Source: Paraburkholderia sp. HP33-1 (GTDB taxonomy: Bacteria; Pseudomonadota; Gammaproteobacteria; Burkholderiales; Burkholderiaceae). From it: 64,000 nt of DNA. Positions 47,577 to 56,377 of this stretch are shown piece by piece (position 1 is the stretch's first letter; the number at the start of each line of letters is the position of its first letter). The stretch spans positions 1,488,001-1,552,000 of the forward strand of contig NZ_JAJEJR010000001.1 of NCBI RefSeq assembly GCF_021390595.1. Direction: 5' to 3'. The position numbers and the translations under genes are program-made. Below the pieces are notes generated by a model. The model made no database searches and was not told the DNA's origin. It saw only the letters and a program-made list of their open reading frames with translations.

Positions 47577-48158
47577 TCATGCGCCGGACGCGGCGGATGC
47601 CGCCTTGCTCTTCTTCGCTTTCTTCTTCGAAGCTTTGGTGCCGGATGCCTCGGCCGGTGCGCTAGCTGCCGCGGCGGCCGGAGCGGCAGCGGCTGCTGCG
47701 TCGGACGCAGCGGTCTTGCCCTTCTTCTTCGACTTCGACATCTTCTCGGCCGAGGCAGGGGCAGCCGCGGCCGGCGCGGTAGTTGCAGCTGGCGCGGGCG
47801 CGGCGGTGGTTGCCGCAGCCGCCGGCGCCATCTTCGTGCCCGCCGGGCTGCCCGGCTTCGTCGACGCCTTCGCGCCGGTCGGCGGCGCCGACGAACCGTT
47901 GATCGTCAGCCCAGCCGCTTCAAGGTTCTCGACCGATTTCTGGCCGAGGCCCTTCACACGCGCGGCGAGATCGTCGGCGTTCTTGAACGGGCCGTTTTTG
48001 GCGCGTTCGTCGAGGATCGCTTTCGCATGGACGGGGCCGATTCCCTTGACCGATTCGAGTGCGGCCTGATCGGCGGTATTCACTTCGACGGCCGCGGCAA
48101 ATCCGGCCGATAGCGACAAAACCACAGCGACGCAAAGCATGAAAAGCTTCTTCAGCAT
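47577..48158 (-). CDS. ComEA-like helix-hairpin-helix DNA-binding protein
   Basis: A 193-residue exported protein: signal peptide MLKKLFMLCVAVVLSLSAG, then a ComEA-type double helix-hairpin-helix (VEVNTADQAALESVKGIGPV; AKAILDERAKNGPF; LAARVKGLGQKSVENLEAAG). The last 100 residues are an Ala/Pro/Lys-rich tail ending KASKKKAKKSK. Relatives bind incoming DNA in the periplasm during natural transformation. The ATG at 48158 has GGAG eight bases upstream and is preferred over a GTG three codons earlier. The basic tail could add non-specific DNA affinity. Confidence 0.88.
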   Translation of the reverse strand: MLKKLFMLCVAVVLSLSAGFAAAVEVNTADQAALESVKGIGPVHAKAILDERAKNGPFKNADDLAARVKGLGQKSVENLEAAGLTINGSSAPPTGAKASTKPGSPAGTKMAPAAAATTAAPAPAATTAPAAAAPASAEKMSKSKKKGKTAASDAAAAAAPAAAAASAPAEASGTKASKKKAKKSKAASAASGA

Positions 48159-48470
48159 GGCAAGCACTCCATCGAGGGCAAAAAGTTAGCCGGGAACGGA
48201 CGGCGCATTCTGTCAGCGGGCGCTGCGTTTAAGCATAGAACAAATCGCAAGCCCGATTTGAGATAGCGGTCGATTTATACCGATCGATTGATGACAAGTA
48301 AATCAGGCCGGACAATATTTAAAGCTTTTACCGGCGGGGGTAATACGGGTGAGTTTATCGATCGATATCGTCCGGCATAAATCGTCTGCGATTAAAACGG
48401 GGTACGCAGACACATGACAGCGTTCGACGCTTGACTTAGAGTGCACTCGAAGTCCTAACCTGAGTCCGTC
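48159..48470. other. Divergent AT-richer gap between comEA-like gene and merR
   Basis: About 310 bases, visibly richer in A/T than its surroundings, with several GATCGAT-type repeats and an AAAGCTTT palindrome near 48320. The plus-strand MerR-type promoter lies at its right end. No gene is recognised. Confidence 0.45.
48431..48461 (+). promoter_or_regulatory. MerR-type promoter/operator of the merR-CMD operon
   Basis: TTGACT (48431-48436), a 19-base spacer and TAACCT (48456-48461), with the dyad CTTAGAGTGCACTCGAAG (48435-48452, one mismatched pair) filling the spacer. The long spacer and centred dyad are the classical layout activated by MerR proteins. The predicted start lies only a few bases before the merR ATG. 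Confidence 0.75.
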
Positions 48471-48998
48471 ATGTCGAAACACTCAACCGCGCTCACCATC
48501 GGTCAGGTCGCCGAAATGATCGGCGTGTCCACGCACACGCTGCGCTACTACGAACAGGCCGGCCTGATCCGGCCGGTCGGGCGCACGCAGGCGGGGCACC
48601 GGCTGTACTCGCCGGCCGATCTCGACTGGTTACGCTTCGTGATGCGTCTGAAGGCAACGGGCATGTCGATTTCCGGCATGCAGCAGATCGCCGCGCTGCG
48701 CGCGCAAGGCGATCCGACGATGCGCGCACGCCGCGACTTGCTGGTTGCGCATCGTGCTGCGCTGCTCGCGCGGATCGCTGATCTGCAGAGCAACCTCGGC
48801 GCGATCGAAGACAAGATCGCCTACTACGAGGCGGCCACGAGCGGCACGGTTGAGCCCGATCCGGCACGGCAGGACGACGAAACCTCGTCGCCCTCACACG
48901 CCAACAAGGACTCGCAATGGACTACGCACACAACGACCGCTACGCACGCGGCTGGGACAAGCTCAGGGAAATCGACGGTTCGGCGGGCGAGCAGGTAA
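48471..48998 (+). CDS. MerR-family regulator (AdhR/NmlR subgroup, cysteine-less)
   Basis: A 175-residue MerR protein: helix-turn-helix ALTIGQVAEMIGVSTHTLRYYEQ, wing GHRLYSPADLDWLRF, then the motif MRLKATGMSISGMQQI and a dimer coiled coil. The last about 45 residues are Thr/Ser/His-rich and partly overlap the next gene. The subgroup usually carries a reactive cysteine next to LR/K-TGM; here that place is Met-Arg and the protein has no cysteine at all. It presumably regulates itself and the overlapping CMD gene through the dyad upstream. Confidence 0.88.
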   Translation: MSKHSTALTIGQVAEMIGVSTHTLRYYEQAGLIRPVGRTQAGHRLYSPADLDWLRFVMRLKATGMSISGMQQIAALRAQGDPTMRARRDLLVAHRAALLARIADLQSNLGAIEDKIAYYEAATSGTVEPDPARQDDETSSPSHANKDSQWTTHTTTATHAAGTSSGKSTVRRASR

Positions 48999-49327
48999 TC
49001 GCCGCGCTCGCGCCAGTCGCGCCGGAATTCGGGCGCTTGCTGATTGAATTCGGCTTCGGCGACATCTACAGCCGGCCGCAGCTCGATCTGCGCACGCGTG
49101 AGATTGCGACGATCGCGTCGCTGGCCACTCTCGGCTGCGCGCAGCCGCAGTTGAAGGTACATATCGAGGCGGCGCTGAACGTCGGCTGCACGCGCGAGCA
49201 GATCGTCGAGGTGTTCATGCAGATGGCGCTTTATGCGGGCTTTCCGGCCGCGCTCAATGCGCTGTTCACGGCGCGGGAGATTTTCGAGCGCAAGGATCGG
49301 GAGGAGCAGGCCGCGTGCATGGCTTGA
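48917..49327 (+). CDS. Carboxymuconolactone decarboxylase-family protein
   Basis: A 136-residue CMD/AhpD-fold protein (YARGWDKLREIDGSAGEQVI; LDLRTREIATIASLATLGCA; VHIEAALNVGCTREQIVEVF). It has a Cys and a nearby His at the usual site but no CxxC, so AhpD-type disulfide chemistry is unlikely. True decarboxylase activity is not implied by the context. The ATG follows AAGGACTC and lies 82 bases inside the end of merR in another frame. A MerR-CMD pairing also occurs in AdhR-type electrophile-response loci. Confidence 0.87.
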   Translation: MDYAHNDRYARGWDKLREIDGSAGEQVIAALAPVAPEFGRLLIEFGFGDIYSRPQLDLRTREIATIASLATLGCAQPQLKVHIEAALNVGCTREQIVEVFMQMALYAGFPAALNALFTAREIFERKDREEQAACMA

Positions 49328-49498
49328 GAGGGCTGAGCAGCGCGCGGAGAGAAAAGGCGGCTGCAGGTCGTGTCTTGCCAGGGCCCGGACGCAACTAACC
49401 GTCCGGTTGGCTCTATTCGGGAGATGCGCTCCGGCAAGGCATGTTGGGCGAGGCATCAAGGCAGGGCTTGGCAGGCAAGGTGGTGCGATAACGGTCTA

Positions 49499-50857
49499 TC
49501 AGTCCGCGTCCGCGCGCAAATACCGCTGGCTCACGACCCGCCAGTACACGAGCAGGCCGACCCCGGCGATCGCGAGACTCGCGGTATTCGCGACCCAGAA
49601 GCCGCGCGCGCCGGTCAGCCAGGGCGGCGTGAAGCCGGTCGTATCGAAGCCGAGCGCATAGCCGCCGCCGAGCCCGACGCCCCAAAGCGCCAGCGCATAG
49701 ATGACAGTTGGCACGACCGCGACCTTGTAGGCGCGCAGCACGAACGCGGTCGTGATCTGCAACGCGTCGAACAGGTGATAGCAGGCGACGATCAGCACCA
49801 GCGGCAACGCCTTCGCCGCGACCTGCGCGTTCGTCGTATAACCGTCGACGATATACGGCCGCAGGATGATCACGAGCGCGCCATAGCAGCACGCGATCGC
49901 AACCGCCATCGCGATGCCGTGACGCGACAGCGTGCGCGCCGCCTGCGGCCTGTGCGCGCCGAGCGCCTGCGCGACCAGCGTCGACGACGCGATGCCGATC
50001 GACAGCGGCGTCATATAGAGCACCGCGCCGATGTTGCCGGCGATCTGATGCCCGGCGAGCGTCGTCGTGCCGAAACGCGCGATGAAAAGCGCCATGAACG
50101 TGTACGACGTGACCTCGATCAGATACGACAGCCCCATCGGAATACCAAGCCGCAGTTGCGCGGCCTGGCGCTTCCAGACCGGCCAGCAGAAGTGCGTGAA
50201 GATGCCGAGTTCCTTGAAATCGTCGACGCGCGCGAGCAGCAGCATGCCGAGCGCCGCGAGCCCCCAGTTGAGCAGCGTGCTCGCGAGCGCGCAGCCCGGA
50301 CCGCCCAACGCCGGCACGCCGAGTCCGCCGAAAACGAACCATGTATTGAGCGGAATTTTCAGCAGCAGCGCGGCGATCTGCAGGAACATCACGAGCCGCG
50401 GTTTGCCGAGCGCATTGGCGACCGAACCGTAGACCCGGAAGGCGAGGCCGGCCGGCAGACCGAACGCGAGAATCCGCAGATATGCGAGCGTGCGCTCGTG
50501 CAGCGCGTCGGGCACGCGCGAGAGCGCCAGCAGCGGCCCAGGAAAGAACAGGATCAGAAAGCCGATCACGGTCAGCGCGGCCGCGAGCCACCATGACTGG
50601 CGCACCTCTTCGCCGATCTCGCCATAACGGCGCGCGCCGTACAGTTGCGCGGCGATCGGTTGCAGCGCGGTCAGGATGCCGGTCAGGCCGATATAGACCG
50701 AGACGTAGATCGACGAGCCGAGGCCAAGCGCAGCCAGATCGACGGCCGAGTAGCGACCGACCATCGCCGTATCGATCACCCCGAACGCGATGATGGCCAA
50801 CTGGCCGATCAATACGGGCCACGCGAGCGCGGCAATTTTCCGTACGTCGGCGAACAT
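49499..50857 (-). CDS. MATE-family multidrug efflux transporter (NorM-like)
   Basis: A 452-residue inner-membrane antiporter with about twelve helices in two similar halves (ALAWPVLIGQLAIIAFGVID near the start; GSSIYVSVYIGLTGILTALQ; MVALVIDRA-like loops absent). The closely spaced pattern of Pro/Gly-rich helices is that of MATE exporters, which use sodium or proton gradients to expel cationic drugs. The ATG at 50857 lies two bases from the stop of the upstream glycosyltransferase-like gene. A long in-frame extension upstream is rejected because it merely shadows that gene. Confidence 0.9.
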   Translation of the reverse strand: MFADVRKIAALAWPVLIGQLAIIAFGVIDTAMVGRYSAVDLAALGLGSSIYVSVYIGLTGILTALQPIAAQLYGARRYGEIGEEVRQSWWLAAALTVIGFLILFFPGPLLALSRVPDALHERTLAYLRILAFGLPAGLAFRVYGSVANALGKPRLVMFLQIAALLLKIPLNTWFVFGGLGVPALGGPGCALASTLLNWGLAALGMLLLARVDDFKELGIFTHFCWPVWKRQAAQLRLGIPMGLSYLIEVTSYTFMALFIARFGTTTLAGHQIAGNIGAVLYMTPLSIGIASSTLVAQALGAHRPQAARTLSRHGIAMAVAIACCYGALVIILRPYIVDGYTTNAQVAAKALPLVLIVACYHLFDALQITTAFVLRAYKVAVVPTVIYALALWGVGLGGGYALGFDTTGFTPPWLTGARGFWVANTASLAIAGVGLLVYWRVVSQRYLRADAD

Positions 50858-50859
50858 GG

Positions 50860-52617
50860 TCACTTGAGCTTCTTGTGCCAGTTGCGGTGATTGCCGGGCG
50901 GCGGCTTGGGACGGTCGATGCGCACGTACAGGCGGAAGCGCTCGTCGCGGTCGGCGGCGCGGCGGCCTTCCCACACGAGTTTCCAGATGTAGTCGGGCAG
51001 CGCACTCGGGTCGCCGTAGTCCTGCGAGTCCTGACGCAGGATCACGTCGCAGTCCTGGTCGAACGAGAAATGCATGTCGCCGAAATATGCGAACGTCGCG
51101 ATCTGCGCATTGCCGAGGCGCACCGGCGAGATGCACGTGTAGTCATCGGGCAAGTGATTGGCGATCTGCTGCGCGACGTCGCGATAGGTCCGGCTGTAGT
51201 TGACGACCGGCAGCCAAAGCGTCATCAGCAGCACCCACATCAGCGTGGTGCCGGCGCTCGACAGCACGACGCTGCGCCACAGTACCTTTGGATGACGCGC
51301 GAGGCGCCAGCGCACCAGCAGGAACCAGCACACCGTCACCGCGACCGCGCAGACGAACGACAGAATCTTGAACTGCGGCACGTAGCCCGGCGCGAGCCGT
51401 GAGAGGTTGCGCGCGAGCGGATGCGGGAAGCCGGTGAGACTGGCCACGTACACGAGCCACACGAAGCTGCCGAGGATCGTGAAGCTCAGCAGCGCGAACC
51501 AGTCGATCGCGTTGATTGCGCCGCGCTTGAGCGTCGGCAGCGCGAAGGCGGCGAGCACCGCGAGCGGCGGCAACAGCAGCATGTAGAGTCGGTTCGACTG
51601 GTGGCTTTGCAGCACGACGAGCACGAACAGCGGCCCGATCACCGACAGCGGAATCGCCACGTGCGGCGCTCGGCGCAGTCCCTTCCAGCTGAACCACGAC
51701 CACAGCGCGAGCGGCCAGGCGGGCCACGTGAAAAGCGGCAGGTTTTTCAGCGCATAGGCGGCGACCGAGCCGGGCGGGCCCGCGAACGAGCTCAAACTCA
51801 CGCGCAGCCACTGGTTCAGATACCAGACGGCGTCGTCGGGGAAGGCGGCGAGCGCGATGATCGGCCACGACACCGCGAGCACGAGCGCGACGGGCAGACC
51901 CGCGAGCAGCAGCCAGCGTGACCGCGTTTCGCGCACGATCAGCGTCATCGCGAGCGTGCCGAGCAGCAGCGCGGCGACCAGCACCGGGCTGCTCGCAAGC
52001 GTGACGAGGCCGATCGCGAGACCCCAGATCAGCGCCCCCTGGATCGGCTTGTCGATCATGCGCACCAGGCCGTAGACGAGCATCGCGATGCAGACGAACT
52101 GCACGAGTTGCGGCGTGGTTTCGTGGCCGCGCTCGGCGAGGCCGAAGCACGCGAGCAGGATCAGCAGCGCTCCATCGGCGAGCGTGCGGCCGTAGTCGCG
52201 CGGTTCCGGCTCGCCGCCGAACGCATATTTGAACGGCTGGACTTCGGCGCGCCGGCCGAGCAGATAGGCCGCGTACCAGACGAACGCGCAGCCCGCGCAG
52301 AACAGCAGGCCCGTGAACACGCGTGACGCGTTGCTGGCGTCGACCCACGGCGCGAGTACGCGGATTGCGCTCGCGCCGAGCCAGTAGCCGAGCGGGCCGT
52401 CCTCGGTCAGATACTTGCCGACGAGGTTCGGCAGCAGCCAGTCGTGCGCGCCGCCGTTCGCCATCGTCCACATGACACCGAAGCCGGCTGCGTCCTCGTT
52501 CTTCCATGGATCGCGGCCAAAGAGTCCGAACGATGCGTAGACGAAACAGATGGTCAGCAGCAGCCAGCGCGGCAACGCACTGGTCGCAGAGGCAGTGAGG
52601 CGAACGACAGGTCTCAT
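50860..52617 (-). CDS. GT39/ArnT-like integral membrane glycosyltransferase
   Basis: A 585-residue protein with about eleven to thirteen hydrophobic helices and a C-terminal soluble part (VNYSRTYRDVAQQIANHLPD; DYTCISPVRLG). After the first helix comes LFGRDPWKNEDAAGFGVMW and later LTEDGPLGYWLGA, the layout of dolichyl/undecaprenyl-phosphate sugar transferases, with acidic residues where ArnT/PMT enzymes have their catalytic ones. The substrate is unknown. It is a separate protein from the arn operon ArnT. Translation is likely coupled to the MATE gene two bases downstream. Confidence 0.85.
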   Translation of the reverse strand: MRPVVRLTASATSALPRWLLLTICFVYASFGLFGRDPWKNEDAAGFGVMWTMANGGAHDWLLPNLVGKYLTEDGPLGYWLGASAIRVLAPWVDASNASRVFTGLLFCAGCAFVWYAAYLLGRRAEVQPFKYAFGGEPEPRDYGRTLADGALLILLACFGLAERGHETTPQLVQFVCIAMLVYGLVRMIDKPIQGALIWGLAIGLVTLASSPVLVAALLLGTLAMTLIVRETRSRWLLLAGLPVALVLAVSWPIIALAAFPDDAVWYLNQWLRVSLSSFAGPPGSVAAYALKNLPLFTWPAWPLALWSWFSWKGLRRAPHVAIPLSVIGPLFVLVVLQSHQSNRLYMLLLPPLAVLAAFALPTLKRGAINAIDWFALLSFTILGSFVWLVYVASLTGFPHPLARNLSRLAPGYVPQFKILSFVCAVAVTVCWFLLVRWRLARHPKVLWRSVVLSSAGTTLMWVLLMTLWLPVVNYSRTYRDVAQQIANHLPDDYTCISPVRLGNAQIATFAYFGDMHFSFDQDCDVILRQDSQDYGDPSALPDYIWKLVWEGRRAADRDERFRLYVRIDRPKPPPGNHRNWHKKLK

Positions 52618-52810
52618 GCGGTGTGTGGAGTCAGGATAAGCGATGCAGCCGGAGCGGGCCGGCGGGTCAGGGTAGCAGGGCCCGTCTCGAGCATCCGGCA
52701 TTGTAGTCGTGCCGCGCGATGGACGTCAGTCCGGTAACGACCGGCAATGTGATTGGGCAAGCTGTAACACAGTGCCGCGAAAGCGCGGCAGCCGCATAAG
52801 CGCAGGCGAC

Positions 52811-52837
52811 AAAAAAGGGCAGCTCGCGCTGCCCTTT
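52811..52837 (-). terminator. Rho-independent terminator of rpmE2
   Basis: Stem AAAGGGCAGC/GCTGCCCTTT (52814-52823 with 52828-52837), loop TCGC. The A-run 52811-52816 gives the minus-strand U-tract. It lies 44 bases beyond the rpmE2 stop. Confidence 0.92.
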
Positions 52838-52880
52838 CCGTTTGCTCCGTTGCCGGCCTGAAGCCGGCACCGTTGCGGTA

Positions 52881-53144
52881 TTACTTCGCCGCCTTGCCCG
52901 AAGCTCGTGCGCCGAACTTCTTGTTGAACTTCTCGACGCGGCCGGCCGTGTCCATGATCTTTTGCTGGCCGGTGTAGAACGGGTGCGATTCCGACGAGAC
53001 TTCGATCTTCGCGAGCGGATAGGTCTTGCCGTTGAATTCTGCGGTTTCGCGAGTCTGGATGGTCGAGCGCGTCACGAACTTGAAGTCGATCGACATATCG
53101 ACGAACAGGACTTCGCGGTAATTCGGGTGAATGCCTTCTTTCAT
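52881..53144 (-). CDS. rpmE2: 50S ribosomal protein bL31 type B
   Basis: An 87-residue L31 ([49 protein letters not shown]). It lacks the four zinc-binding cysteines of type A L31, making it type B, the form normally used when zinc is scarce. No Zur-box-like site was recognised upstream. Monocistronic, with its own terminator. Confidence 0.95.
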   Translation of the reverse strand: MKEGIHPNYREVLFVDMSIDFKFVTRSTIQTRETAEFNGKTYPLAKIEVSSESHPFYTGQQKIMDTAGRVEKFNKKFGARASGKAAK

Positions 53145-53323
53145 GGTCTTTCCTTTAATCTGGCGGTAGCCAACCCGCGTGCAGCCTTGAATGGGACTGC
53201 CTTCAGGCGCGAGCCACTTGCCTACGGTCGAAAAACGGCGATTATGCCAGAAAATCAGTCGCTTGGCGATTTTCCTGCCAGCGGATTCTATTGGTGCGCG
53301 AGAGGGACGCCGTCCTCAGCCCT

Positions 53324-54157
53324 TCAAGCCGGCGCGAACGTCAATCCCACGCGCGCCGGATCCTGTCGGTAGTAGCGCGCGAGCAGCCGGTACAGCTCCG
53401 GACACTCCGCCTCGAACGCGTGCGGCTTGACGAACAGCGCCTCGCTGCACACGGCGAAAAATTCCGACGGATGGTCCGCCGCATACGGATCGATCAGCGA
53501 TTCTCGCTCGAAACGCGGCCAGCGACGCTCGGGCACAGCGTCGACTTTCGCGCAAAAGTGATCGTATGCGTGATCGAACACGTCGGCCCATGCCTGCGCA
53601 TCGAGCGGCGCGTGCCAGCGGCGCATCAGCGGCGGGTGGCCGTCCGCTTCGCCGTTCAGCATATCGATCTTGTGCGCGAACTCGTGAATCACGACGTTGT
53701 ACGCGTCGCTGCCGTCGGTCATCTGCGCGTCTTCCCACGACAGCACGACCGGGCCGCCTTCCCACGCCTCGCCGCTGGCGTCGTGTTCGATCTCATGGAC
53801 GACACCGTCTTCGTCCTCGACGGTCTTGCGGATCACGAATTCGCCCGGATAGACGATCACGCCGACCCAGCCGCGATACAGATCGAGGCTCAGGTTCAGC
53901 ACGGGCAGGCACGCCTGCGCAGCGATGGCGACCGTCATCGCGTCGGTCAGTTCGAGCTCGTGCGCGGTCGAGAACTCCTTCTGCGCGATGAAGAGACTCG
54001 TCAACTCGCGCAGCCGCGCGAGATCGGGCGCTTCGAGATGAGTGAGAAACGGCAGGCCGGCGAGCGTCGCCTGCCACAAGGAATCGTCGATCGCGTAATC
54101 GCGCAGCGCTCGCTCGCGGCGGCGCGTGCCCAGCCAGTTCGTGAGTTTCGACAGCAT
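53324..54157 (-). CDS. mtfA: Zinc-dependent peptidase MtfA (M90 family)
   Basis: A 277-residue cytoplasmic metallopeptidase with the zinc motif HEFAH (158-162) and the later Glu-containing helix (DHPSEFFAVCSEALFVKPHAF). Enteric MtfA binds the Mlc repressor and so affects the glucose phosphotransferase system. The start MLSKLTNWLG matches the family; the longer opening is not family-like. Close upstream of it on the same strand is the MFS gene. Confidence 0.93.
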   Translation of the reverse strand: MLSKLTNWLGTRRRERALRDYAIDDSLWQATLAGLPFLTHLEAPDLARLRELTSLFIAQKEFSTAHELELTDAMTVAIAAQACLPVLNLSLDLYRGWVGVIVYPGEFVIRKTVEDEDGVVHEIEHDASGEAWEGGPVVLSWEDAQMTDGSDAYNVVIHEFAHKIDMLNGEADGHPPLMRRWHAPLDAQAWADVFDHAYDHFCAKVDAVPERRWPRFERESLIDPYAADHPSEFFAVCSEALFVKPHAFEAECPELYRLLARYYRQDPARVGLTFAPA

Positions 54158-54171
54158 GCTTGAGCCCGCCT

Positions 54172-55728
54172 CTAGTCGATCTGATTCTGCCACGCCGCGA
54201 ACAGGCCGCCGCATATCGCGACGCCGATCAGAAAATAGAAGCCGTCAAGCGACGCGAGGAAACTGGCCTGCTGCGCGACCGTCCGGCTGATCGACGCGAT
54301 CGCGAGCGCGTGCGCCTCGTTCGCCGCATGGCCGGCGGCGGCGAAGCCGCGGGTCAGCGTCGCGAGCGTGTTCTGGAACACTGGATTGTACGGATTCACG
54401 GACTCCGCGAGGCGACTTTGGTGCAGCGCGAGCCGATGCTGCTCGACGATGATCACCGAGGCGGTCGCGAACGAGACCGTCAATTGGCGGATGATGTTTT
54501 TCAACCGGTAGCCGTGCGTGAACTCCTCGATCGCAAAGATGCTGAACGTCAGATTCGCGACCGGCAGTACGATGAACAGCAACAGCAGGCCGCGCAGCAG
54601 CAGCGGCACGACGAGTGCCGCCTGGCCGACGTCCGGCGACATGCGCGTCATCCACGCGGCGGCGAACGCGGCGATCGCGAAGCCCGGCACGATGATCCAC
54701 TTCTTGCGCGGTAGCAACTTCGCGTAACGCAGATAGACGAACAGCGCGCTCGCCGAAATCAGCGACGTGACGCCGACGAGCCGCCCGGTGTTCTCGATCG
54801 GATAGCCGAGTCCGCCTTCGAGAAAGCGCGAGATCAGGTAGCTGAACACCGTCGTCATGTAGTAATAGAACATGTACAGCACCATGCCGACCTGAAAGAC
54901 CTTTTCGCGCAACGCATGCAGGCGCACGAGCGGCGCGGGGTGATGCCACTGGTGATACGCAAACCAGCCGAGCGCGGCGCAGCCGGCCACCGTCAGCAGG
55001 ATCAGTCCCGGCGACGCGCTGAACAGCTGAAAGCGCACCTGCTGCATCACGATCTGCAGCGCGCCCTGCGCGAACGCGAAGATCAGATACGGCCAGAAAT
55101 GGGCGGAACCGCGTTCTTCGGGCTGGCGGTTGCCGGTATCGGGCAGCGCGAGAACCGCGAGCACGGCGAACAGCACGCCGGCCGGCACCGTGCACGCGAA
55201 CAACGCGCGCCAGTCGAAATGCGCGACCAGCTGGCCGCCGACGAGCGGCGCCAGCGCGCTCGCCAGCAAGATCAGCAGCAGAAATGCGCGCGTGGCCGCG
55301 GGGCGCTGCCGCGGCGTGAAACTCATCTGAATCAGGATCCGGCAGGCGCCCATCATCGGGCCGATGAAGTAGCCTTGAAAGCCGCGCGCGAACGCAAGTT
55401 CGATCGACGATTCGCTGAGCGCCGCGGCTGCCGCGCCCGCCGAATAGAGCAGCATGCAGCCGGCCACATAGCGCCGGTAGCCGAAGCGCTCGACCCACCA
55501 TTCCTGCTGCAGGATGCCGAGCACCGCAGCGACCGCATAGGCGCTCGACGCCCACACGAGCTCATCCGGCGAAGCATTGACGCCCCCCGCGATATAGCTG
55601 GCGAAAAACGAGAAGATCGCGTTGTCGAAATAGTCGAGAGCGGTGACGACCGCGAGCACCCACGGGAAAAAGTCGCCGCGCAGCTTGTCGGCGCTGAGCC
55701 ACGCGGGGCGGGACGAGGTGTTGCTCAC
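54172..55728 (-). CDS. MFS transporter, DHA2/EmrB-like (14-helix class)
   Basis: A 518-residue multi-helix permease (AVVTALDYFDNAIFSFFASY in helix 1; LAFARGFQGYFIGPMMGACR as motif C-like region; ALFACTVPAGVLFAVLAVLA). Its length and pattern fit the 14-helix drug-exporter class. The ATG lies within the stop region of the upstream merR gene (4-base overlap), and 14 bases separate its stop from mtfA's start. Control by the MerR protein is likely. Confidence 0.88.
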   Translation of the reverse strand: MSNTSSRPAWLSADKLRGDFFPWVLAVVTALDYFDNAIFSFFASYIAGGVNASPDELVWASSAYAVAAVLGILQQEWWVERFGYRRYVAGCMLLYSAGAAAAALSESSIELAFARGFQGYFIGPMMGACRILIQMSFTPRQRPAATRAFLLLILLASALAPLVGGQLVAHFDWRALFACTVPAGVLFAVLAVLALPDTGNRQPEERGSAHFWPYLIFAFAQGALQIVMQQVRFQLFSASPGLILLTVAGCAALGWFAYHQWHHPAPLVRLHALREKVFQVGMVLYMFYYYMTTVFSYLISRFLEGGLGYPIENTGRLVGVTSLISASALFVYLRYAKLLPRKKWIIVPGFAIAAFAAAWMTRMSPDVGQAALVVPLLLRGLLLLFIVLPVANLTFSIFAIEEFTHGYRLKNIIRQLTVSFATASVIIVEQHRLALHQSRLAESVNPYNPVFQNTLATLTRGFAAAGHAANEAHALAIASISRTVAQQASFLASLDGFYFLIGVAICGGLFAAWQNQID

Positions 55729-56279
55729 GACGATTTGGCCGGTTTTCCGGTGCGGGATTTGCCAGTACGTTGGCTCGAAGCAACGCCGGTTTTTTCAGGC
55801 GCGCCGGCCGCTTTGGCCCGCGCTTGACGACGCTGTTCGAGAAGTTGGTCGGCGTTTTCGCCGGCGAGGCGCCGTTCCAGATAGTCGAGGTCGGGGGCCA
55901 GTTCGGCGCGCAGTGTCTGTGCTTCCTTCAGTTCGCGGCGCACCGCTTCGATGCGGGTGTCGAGCGTTTCGACCTGCTGGGCGATCGCGTCGCGAATCTG
56001 CTGCAACGATTCGGTGGAAAAACGATGACCGCCTTCGACCGGTTCGAGCGACCGCTTCAGCATTTCGGTGATGCTGTGCAGCGAGAAGCCGAGCGAGCGC
56101 AAACGCAGGATGCGTGCGAAACGCTTCAGGTCATCCTCGTCGTAGAGACGATAGCGGCCTTCGCTGCGCGTCGGCGACACGAGGCCGCGTTCCTCGTAGT
56201 ACTTCAGCGTGCGAGGCGTGACGCCGAGGCGTTCGGCGGCGTCGCGCACGGTCAATAGCGCGGGGGAGTCCTTCGACAT
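55725..56279 (-). CDS. MerR-family regulator of the adjacent MFS pump
   Basis: A 184-residue MerR protein (LLTVRDAAERLGVTPRTLKY; EERGLVSPTRSEGRYRLYDE; RILRLRSLGFSLHSITEML) with a long coiled-coil region (QIRDAIAQQVETLDTRIEAV) and a basic tail. The ATG at 56279 (MSKDSPALL) is preferred, since the upstream in-frame ATG at 56312 overlaps the predicted -10 hexamer. It overlaps the MFS gene by four bases. A dyad 43 bases upstream is a plausible autoregulatory site. Confidence 0.88.
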   Translation of the reverse strand: MSKDSPALLTVRDAAERLGVTPRTLKYYEERGLVSPTRSEGRYRLYDEDDLKRFARILRLRSLGFSLHSITEMLKRSLEPVEGGHRFSTESLQQIRDAIAQQVETLDTRIEAVRRELKEAQTLRAELAPDLDYLERRLAGENADQLLEQRRQARAKAAGAPEKTGVASSQRTGKSRTGKPAKSS

Positions 56280-56310
56280 GACGGTGACACGGAAGGGTGG
56301 GGTTGTCGGC

Positions 56311-56341
56311 ATTGTACTGCAACGTGTACGTTCACGTATAT
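56311..56341 (-). promoter_or_regulatory. Candidate operator/promoter of the merR-MFS operon
   Basis: Read on the minus strand: dyad ACGTG-N6-CACGT (56322-56337) followed by TACAAT (56311-56316) as a likely -10. The dyad sits just upstream of the -10, as in MerR-type promoters. The -35 (about 56336-56341) is poor, typical of activator-dependent promoters. Confidence 0.5.
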
Positions 56342-56377
56342 GTTTGCGAGGGGCATTGACTGGGCGGACGATGGACG

